From: Rutstroemia sp. NJR-2017a BVV2
Taxonomy: Eukaryota; Ascomycota; Leotiomycetes; Helotiales; Rutstroemiaceae
DNA: 64,000 bases
Assembly: GCA_002946415.1 (NCBI GenBank)
Contig: NJPS01000061.1
Location: forward strand, 496,001-560,000
Direction of reading: 5' to 3'
The notes under the pieces: model-generated
What the model saw: only the letters and a program-made list of their open reading frames with translations
What the model was told of the DNA's origin: nothing
Database searches by the model: none
Translations under genes and position numbers: made by a program
Shown here: in pieces, positions 58,423-64,000 of the stretch
Numbering within the stretch: the first letter of the stretch is position 1
Layout: each line of letters begins with the position of its first letter

Positions 58423-60674
58423 ATGGGCTGTGGATCAAGACGTGTGAAGGCGGACGATCTACGTCCTGAACAGAAATGGGATTTCATTGTACGGCTCGAC
58501 TTAATTTGTTGGTAATGGGATATGGCTAATTAACTTCACAGAGTCTTAACGATTTCAAATCAACATCATGTTTCACTCCTTTCGCCTACGCATATCTCTG
58601 GATTTCCTTATTTATATCAACTGCCGTTTATGCGGTTGATACTTTTACTGCCATCAATCTTCTGGCTTTTAATCGTTGGTCTGGAGAGATCAACCCGTAC
58701 ATTCCGCTCAACATCTCAAAATGGATCTTCTCGGGATGTATCATCGCATCATGGGTCAATCTTGGATTCGAACATCTTCGAGCATTCCGGACCATGCGAC
58801 GAGGCGCCGTTGCGGAAAGTTACCTGGATAACTTAGCGGTTCGTCTCGAGTGTATTAGGATGGGCAATGCTGGTAGAGGATGGAGACGATTTTTGGTTTT
58901 CGCTGAGCTCACCAAGAGCAAGAAAGGTGCTGAATATGTTGCGCTGTTTACATATTTCGCTTTCCAATGTACGTGAAGCCATGGTCGCCGATTCCCCCTC
59001 CAATTACTGACCATTCCAGCTTGGATTCGAGTCATCTTCTGTCAAGGTCCTCGTCAAGTTATCAATGCGATGACGTTGTACTCCGTTTTCAAGTCAAACC
59101 TCGATCCTAGCGATGCCGGTGACGTTGGAGATACGTTGGTTGAGTTCTTCAAGAAGATCGGAATTCTTGCCGAAGCTGAACATCAACAAGCAGTCATCTT
59201 GTCGGGCATGGTCTTCACATTGGTCATTTGGATTTTCTCAATCTTGAGTCTCATCCTCGCAATCTTGTTCTATCTCTTGTTCTTGTGGCACTACGTTCCT
59301 AATTCCGATGGCGGACTTACCGGATACTGCGAGCGCAAAATTAACGATCGATTGACCCAGATTGTCAGCGTCAAAGTTAACAAAGCTATCGAGGAGGAGG
59401 AAAGGAAGCGAGCGAAAGCGGAAGCGAAAGCCGTAAAGAAAGGAGAAAAGCCACCGACCGGTCGCCAAGCAACTCTACCCACGTTTGCGGATTCCCAGAC
59501 GGATGGCGATAAACTTCCCGAAATGCCAATGCTCAGCCGACAAGATACCATGACGACCCTTCCACAGTATACTTCGCGACCTGGAACGCCAAGTGGAAAT
59601 GTTCCTCAAGTCGCCAGTTTCGAACTCGATCAATTGGAGAAAGCAAGACCGCAACCAGGAAGATCAATTACAGGATCAAGCTATGCTTCGAATGCGCCAC
59701 TGTTGAACAATGCGGGTCCAGTAGGTTACGGTCGTTCCAGTCCACCGCCATCGGTACCGGATGTCAATACCGATGTATTCCCTGGACCCCAACGAACAAA
59801 TACAGCAGGATCTCAAAACAGCCAATGGCAGCGTGGTCCACCTCAAGGTCCACCGCGAATGTTCTCCCCTATGGGTCCCGATCGTGGCTTCACAGCAAGT
59901 CCGATGTCTTACGCCGACGGACGGAATACACCCGGTTTCCCAGGTCCTCAAAGACAAAACACAATGGATTCATACGGAAGACCAATTCCAAGATCAAATA
60001 CTCCAATGGGTCCACCCCCATCCATGGGTCGTCGTACTCCTTTCGATCCGAATATGCAGAACCAAAATCCACAAGATCGCATGATGTCGCCGCCGCCGGG
60101 GTCGGAATATGGTAGACAGACACCGTTTAATCCGAACCTACAAAATCAAGCTCGTGGCTCGCCGGCACCTGGGTCGGAATTCGGTGGTGGTAGACGGACG
60201 CCTATGGATCCGTATGCACAGAATCAAGCACAAAATCAAGCGAGAAGAACGCCGTTTGATCCCTCGTTACAACAGGGTATGGGAAGATCGTCGCCGGCGC
60301 CGGCGCAACAAATGCAGGCACAAGCGGGGAATAATAACGCGTATCATGCATACAATCCGCAGCAAGAACCACATAGCCCGGTATCCTCTATGAGTGGAGC
60401 GAATTCGGAGGTCGGTGGAGAGCAGATGCATGCTGGGAATAGATATTTTACAGATCCGGGGATTCCGAGGGCGGCGACTGCGGGGCCGATGCAGCAGGGT
60501 GGTGGGGGGATGAGGAGGGGGGAGTATGGGGATGAGGAGATGGGGTTGGGGAATGGGGAGAGGGGGGCGCCGAGGAGGGCGGCTACTTTTGGTGATGAGG
60601 GGAGGGGTGGGGGATATGGTGGGAACGCAGGTGCAGGGCAGCAGCAGCAACAGTGGGGTGGATATAGGTCGTGA
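58423..60674 (+). CDS. Kch1-family low-affinity potassium transporter
   Basis: Fungal plasma-membrane K+ influx protein related to yeast Kch1/Prm6. Exons 58423-58488, 58542-58968 and 59020-60674 give 715 aa. The N-terminus MGCGSRRVKADDLRPEQKWDFI is conserved in type; Gly2/Cys3 could be lipidated. Membrane segments: AYLWISLFISTAVYAVDTF, WIFSGCIIASWVNLGF, ALFTYFAF|SWIRVIF and a long one in MVFTLVIWIFSILSLILAIL. The family core includes YLDNLAVRLECIR and QGPRQVINAMTLYSVFKSNL. After a charged helix (EEEERKRAKAEAKAVKK) the C-terminal 400 residues are disordered, rich in Pro, Gln and Gly, with four TPFDP-like repeats (60025-60265) and many Ser/Thr-Pro sites. The tail is far longer than in yeast Kch1. 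Confidence 0.92.
60025..60265 (+). repeat. Four RRTPFDPxxQNQ repeats in the Kch1 tail
   Basis: The protein reads GRRTPFDPNMQNQ, GRQTPFNPNLQNQ, GRRTPMDPYAQNQ and ARRTPFDPSLQQ, spaced about 17-30 residues apart and separated by Pro/Gly/Ser linkers with GSEYG or GSEFG. The units are conserved at the protein level (Arg-x-Thr-Pro-Phe-Asp/Asn-Pro). Confidence 0.85.
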
Positions 60675-61640
60675 TAGTGATGATCCTGATGATTTGTATA
60701 AATAAACTTGAGGTTTGATGAGCAAAGATGGATGAGTTGGATGAGTTTAGTGGTTGGGTGGAGTGGGGTGGAGTAGAGAGTGGTTAACTCTATTCTGTAT
60801 ATTCATTCCTAAAGTTATGAGGGGGTAAAAGGGAGGAAGTAGATTAGATTAGATTAAGGCTTGGTGATGGCTTGGTGATGGCTTGGTGAGGGTGATGGAT
60901 GAGTGAAGGGTGAATAGGTGATATGATATGATAATCATGAATTTAAATCTTTCAAATTTCTAAGTCTGTGGAATGTCTCTTCGTCGCTGTGATTTATTGG
61001 TTGATCCTACTATATCTTTTTTTGCTGGTGATGGGGGAGGGGAGTTAGTTGTATATTTGGAAAGTGCTTGGGGGGAAAGGGGTTACTTGAGGGAGTGGTT
61101 TGGGGGGTGGTTGATGGAGGAATATTGTTTTAGAAGGGGGGTAGAGGAGGGGTGTTGGTGGGAAGTTCTGGTGGTGGGTGGGTGTTGAAGGGGAGGGGGG
61201 AAGGATGATGGAGAAGGGATAGGGAATAGGAGGGGTAGGTGGTGGTGAAAGAGGGAAGAAAGGGAAGAAGGGGGGAGATAGTTAATAGGGGGAAGGAGCG
61301 GGAGCTAGTTGATAGGATATGAAGAAGGAGGAGGGGGTTGGTTGGATTGGGAACTAGTTGATTACGGGAGGGGGTTGGATACAGAGGTGTGGTTAGACGG
61401 ATAACAAGGGAAAGCGGGGTGAGTGAATAAAGAGAGAAAAGGGGTATAGAGAGAGCAGGGGGCGTGGACTATATAGTTGAATAGCAAAGAGGAATGAAAA
61501 GGGCGGTATAGTTGGATAGGGAGGTGTAATTCGATAGGAAAGGGGGGTGGTTGCTTAGATAGAGAGGGGTATAGGTGATTTTCATGGAAGTGGGAGAGTA
61601 AGGAGATAGGGGTAGATGGGGGGAGGGGACGGGAATAGAA

Positions 61641-61677
<37 letters not shown>

Positions 61678-62420
61678 AGGATTGGATAGAGGGTAAAAAG
61701 ACTGGATATTGGGGTGCTGGTATGCTGGTATACTGGGCACTGGGTTACTGGGTTGTGAGATCCTGAGCTGAGAATGCATTGATTGCTTCCTAGCGAAGCT
61801 TTCCGTAGGAGGCACCGAAATGCCGACGATTATCTGAAGAGCTAAAATACAGAGAAAAAGAGAGCGCTTATATCATGAATAATGGGGCGATAGTCGGAAA
61901 TAATGATCCGTCAAAGGGGGTCCAAATCGAAGTTAATGTCGTCGGAGCATGCGAGCATCCATCGGATTCGGACTGCTTCCAAATGCCCTCATTTATGAGA
62001 TCTTCTCGATTCTCATAGCTGGGGTACTGGTATGCTGAGTGCTAGATGCCGGGTGTGCTGGCTGTCTATTAGAGAGAAAATAGAAGATGTAAACTTGTTT
62101 TTCTGTGAATTGTAGAGGTATTCATTTGATATAAGTTGGTGGGAAGGCTGACTATTGATGGGAAGGTAGTTAGTAGGAAGGTGGTTTATAAGAGGTAGAT
62201 AGAAGAAGTTCAAGGTTGGTATAAAGGTTGGCATAAAGCTTAATCGCAAAATATTTGATAAAATGGTTGGTTTCAAGGTTGCTATATGGTATTAGTTGAT
62301 AGTTCTAATTTGGTTGGTGGAAAGAAAGGTAGTTAATACTTCTTGGTTGGTGGAAAGAAAAGTCACGGCAGATAAGTAGAATATATAGAATGGAGTGAGG
62401 AGATGTAATGGGATGATTAT
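60675..62420. other. Purine-rich 3' flank and intergenic DNA
   Basis: From about 60720 to 61690 the plus strand is almost entirely G, A and some T, with very few C (for example GGTGGAGTGGGGTGGAGTAG and long GGGGGAGAAG-like runs). It holds the 35-nt poly(G) listed separately. From 62150 to 62365 there are GGTTGGT-type repeats, including two copies of TTGGTTGGTGGAAAGAAA 33 bp apart. No gene is seen. Confidence 0.55.
61642..61676 (+). repeat. Poly(G) run of 35 nt
   Basis: Thirty-five consecutive G on the plus strand within a G/A-rich context. Long mononucleotide G tracts are rare and unstable. Read length may be approximate because of sequencing or assembly limits. Confidence 0.9.
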
Positions 62421-62422
62421 TA

Positions 62423-62430
62423 CTTGGTGG
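62423..62430 (+). repeat. Left 8-bp target-site duplication (CTTGGTGG)
   Basis: Perfect copy of 62621-62628, flanking the MITE-like insertion between them. Confidence 0.85.
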
Positions 62431-62620
62431 TAGGCTGCGAGCCTACCCGCCGGATTGGGGCACCCATAGGTGGGTTATGATGACTGATAGGTACCTAGTG
62501 GGTGGGTTGTGGAAGAAATTTACTACCTATTGGCTGTTACAGGCCTATATAGGGGGTGTGTGCCGCCCCTGCTTGGGTAGAAGTCGAAAACCCACCCATG
62601 GGTACCCATTTCGCAGCCTA
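62431..62620. mobile_element. Non-autonomous hAT-type MITE, 190 bp
   Basis: Flanked on both sides by CTTGGTGG, an 8-bp duplication characteristic of hAT elements. Terminal inverted repeats TAGGCTGCGA are perfect over 10 bp. The left end also forms a tight palindrome (TAGGCT-GCG-AGCCTA). Interior contains several ACCCA/TGGGT words (CACCCATAGGTGGGT, CCCACCCATGGGTACCC), as expected for subterminal transposase-binding boxes. No coding capacity, so it would need a transposase in trans. Confidence 0.82.
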
Positions 62621-62628
62621 CTTGGTGG
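62621..62628 (+). repeat. Right 8-bp target-site duplication (CTTGGTGG)
   Basis: Perfect copy of 62423-62430. Confidence 0.85.
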
Positions 62629-62820
62629 ATATATATAAAAAGAGAAAGACTGAATAAGGAGAAGAAACGCAGTAGGAGATCCTGATAAGATAGATGATGT
62701 GGCGACAAAATCAGTGGAGATAAGACTAGAACTTCTACAAAGATAATATAATATAAGAGCGCTGGGACTACGGCTAGGGGCCTAGGGCTGGGAAAGGAGA
62801 TCAGAAGATTGAAGAATGAA

Positions 62821-62842
62821 GTGTCCTACAATCTCCCCCAAG
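62821..62842 (-). other. Possible polypurine tract and LTR start of a copia-like element
   Basis: On the minus strand the sequence reads CTTGGGGGAGAT immediately followed by TGTAGGACAC. A GGGGGAGAT tract abutting TG is the usual junction of internal region and 3' LTR in Ty1/copia elements. Downstream on the same strand there are TATA-like words (near 62740-62755 and 62630-62640) as in an LTR promoter, and the hAT-type MITE lies inside this candidate LTR. No matching second LTR and no reverse transcriptase are in the window, so this stays a hypothesis. Confidence 0.3.
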
Positions 62843-63549
62843 TAAGAAGAATCAACATCTCTCAACAAAGTATAAATCGTACCCATTAAGTGATATACGA
62901 TTGATTCCCCGGTCAAGATATCCAGCCCGTGGAAACAAACAGCAATCACTATCTCGTGTCTCTGTACTGGAATGAATGATATGAAGTAGGAGAAGTTCAG
63001 GTTCTGAAGCTAAAGATTGTTTGTGAAGTCTACTACCCGACAGTGAGGGGTGTGGGACTTGACTCTGCAAAATCTAATGCATCTAACTATATTGCCAAGA
63101 CTAGTTAATAGATTGCCACTACAAGCAGAATTCATGAATATGAAGGAGTCTCTTGATCTTTCCAATAGCACTTCTCGCCAGTACCTAACGTTCAATAGTA
63201 CTTATCTAAGTCATCAGCCAGCTGGTAGTTATCTACTCGACTTTGAGGAACTGCCTTTTGAATCTTTTCCATCGCCAGTTTTACTCCTCCTTGTTGTGGT
63301 TGGGGCAGTTAGTTGTTGATATTTTGGAACTGCCAAGCTGGATAGCTCGGTTGCCGGGCGGAACTTAGAAGAGGTGGTGGTTGGGGCTGGGGCCGTAGCT
63401 GATTTTGGAACCCGATGGCCCTGGAAGCGGTGGTGCTACTAGCACTTGTGCTAGCAGGTTGTGCTGACTTGCGCGACGACTTTGGTTTTGTTGAATGTGG
63501 TTTTTGTTGAGATGAAATGCCCTTGGGTTATTGGGATTCTGTTGATGAA

Positions 63550-63977
63550 TCATGAAATATTCATAGATTCGAGACTATTCTCTAGAGAGAACGAATTTGC
63601 CCTGATTGGCTCTTCTAGCCCTTCTAGCCCTTCTGGCCCTTCTGGCTCGTTTGGTTCCTCCGGCTCTTCTAGCTCGTCTGATCCATCTGACTCTTCTGAC
63701 TCTTCTGACTCTTCTGACTCTTCTGACTCTTCTGACTCTTCTGACTCTTCTGACTCTTCTGACTCTTCTGACTCTTCTGACTCTTCTGACACAATCTCGT
63801 TGACCATTTCAATGATCGAAGCGAGGTCAGCTCGTTGATCAGGCCTTTGGATGAAAATTTTCATCAAAAGATCTATGACACGCTCTTGTCGGTTTCGATT
63901 GAAGATAAGCCGCGCATGAGAGCAAGGATAATCAGGACACCAACTGAACCTTTGGCGTTGATCTTCCTTGCTTAGGG
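63550..63977 (-). CDS. 3' exon of an uncharacterised protein with an acidic (Glu-Glu-Ser)n tract, 5' part beyond window
   Basis: An open frame begins after an AG near 63978, with an in-frame stop just upstream at about 63990-63988, so it is probably an internal or last exon of a leftward gene whose 5' part lies outside. It reads KEDQRQRFSWCPDYPC, SHARLIFNRNRQERVIDLL, MKIFIQRPDQRADLASI, IEMVNEIVS, then about eleven EES units, DGSDELEEPEEPNEPEGPEG and a short end to TAG/TGA at 63550. The Cys/His spacing (C-x4-C-x-H) could be half of a zinc site. No family recognised; a retroelement gag origin is possible given the possible LTR junction downstream. Confidence 0.5.
63689..63787 (+). repeat. GACTCTTCT 9-bp tandem repeat, eleven copies
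   Basis: Perfect copies of a 9-bp unit on the plus strand. On the minus strand, in the frame of the gene above, each unit codes Glu-Glu-Ser. Lack of divergence among copies indicates recent expansion or ongoing slippage. Preceded by degenerate CTTCTAGCC and CTTCTGGCC-like units from about 63609. Confidence 0.92.
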
Positions 63978-64000
63978 CTGAGTAAGGTTATATTTAGCCG

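Noticed and set aside
63689..63787. Regular repeats as a CRISPR array
   Set aside because: A 9-bp head-to-tail tandem with no spacers, in a eukaryotic exon.
63606..63838. Plus-strand (Ser-Asp-Ser) and (Leu-Leu-Thr) repeat frames
   Set aside because: Shadows of the nonanucleotide repeat; the minus frame has non-repetitive, protein-like flanks.

Overview
The window looks like a chromosomal segment of a filamentous ascomycete. Genes carry several short introns of about 40-140 nt with GT..AG ends. Several families are typical of these fungi: a HET-domain protein, a Clr5-ankyrin protein, a Kch1-type potassium transporter, a P450 of the pisatin-demethylase kind and an extracellular intradiol dioxygenase. 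A class is not proven by the sequence; Leotiomycetes (the Botrytis/Sclerotinia neighbourhood) is my best guess, from general resemblance only. Splice coordinates below were derived by hand from GT/AG sites and reading phase.

Layout. 1-1039 (-): zinc alcohol dehydrogenase, cut by the left edge. 1.04-5.3 kb: gene-poor. 5.3-6.7 kb (+): multi-pass membrane protein with a 17-nt microexon. 6.7-12.7 kb: gene-poor. 12.7-14.5 kb (+): cytochrome P450. 14.7-17.5 kb: a complete but dead pogo/Fot1-like DNA transposon. 18.1-18.9 kb (+): secreted GPI-type cupredoxin. 19.0-20.4 kb: a Tc1/mariner element with only two visible stops. 20.9-22.9 kb (+): cytosolic lysyl-tRNA synthetase. 23.6-25.1 kb (-): COX15 heme A synthase. 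25.5-27.2 kb (+): drug/metabolite-type sugar-nucleotide or phosphate translocator. 27.7-28.2 kb (-): small two-exon candidate gene. 28.8-31.2 kb (-): HET protein. 31.5-32.5 kb (-): mitochondrial 1-Cys peroxiredoxin. 35.1-36.4 kb (+): secreted intradiol dioxygenase-like protein. 37.0-39.0 kb (-): eight-exon sugar transporter, again with a 17-nt microexon. 41.7-45.3 kb (-): Clr5 plus ankyrin-repeat protein of about 1171 aa, reassembled from four exons. 47.1-48.0 kb (-): Ras-like P-loop protein lacking standard G motifs. 51.1-52.1 kb (-): secreted cysteine-containing protein. 58.4-60.7 kb (+): Kch1 potassium transporter. 60.7-64 kb: purine-rich DNA with a 35-nt poly(G), a hAT-type MITE with a perfect 8-bp target duplication, a possible LTR start, and the last exon of a gene coding (Glu-Glu-Ser)n that runs off the right edge.

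The genes do not form an evident pathway or biosynthetic cluster. Housekeeping genes (KRS, COX15, PRX1) alternate with self/non-self-type genes (HET, Clr5-ankyrin) and secreted or transport functions, interrupted by transposons. Both DNA transposons keep one frameshift-free transposase frame broken only by TAA/TAG, the pattern expected from CpA-to-TpA repeat-induced point mutation (RIP). The second notable feature is kilobase-scale strand asymmetry: G-poor pyrimidine-rich blocks near 45.8-47.5 kb and 53.5-54.6 kb, and a G/A-rich block at 60.7-61.7 kb.
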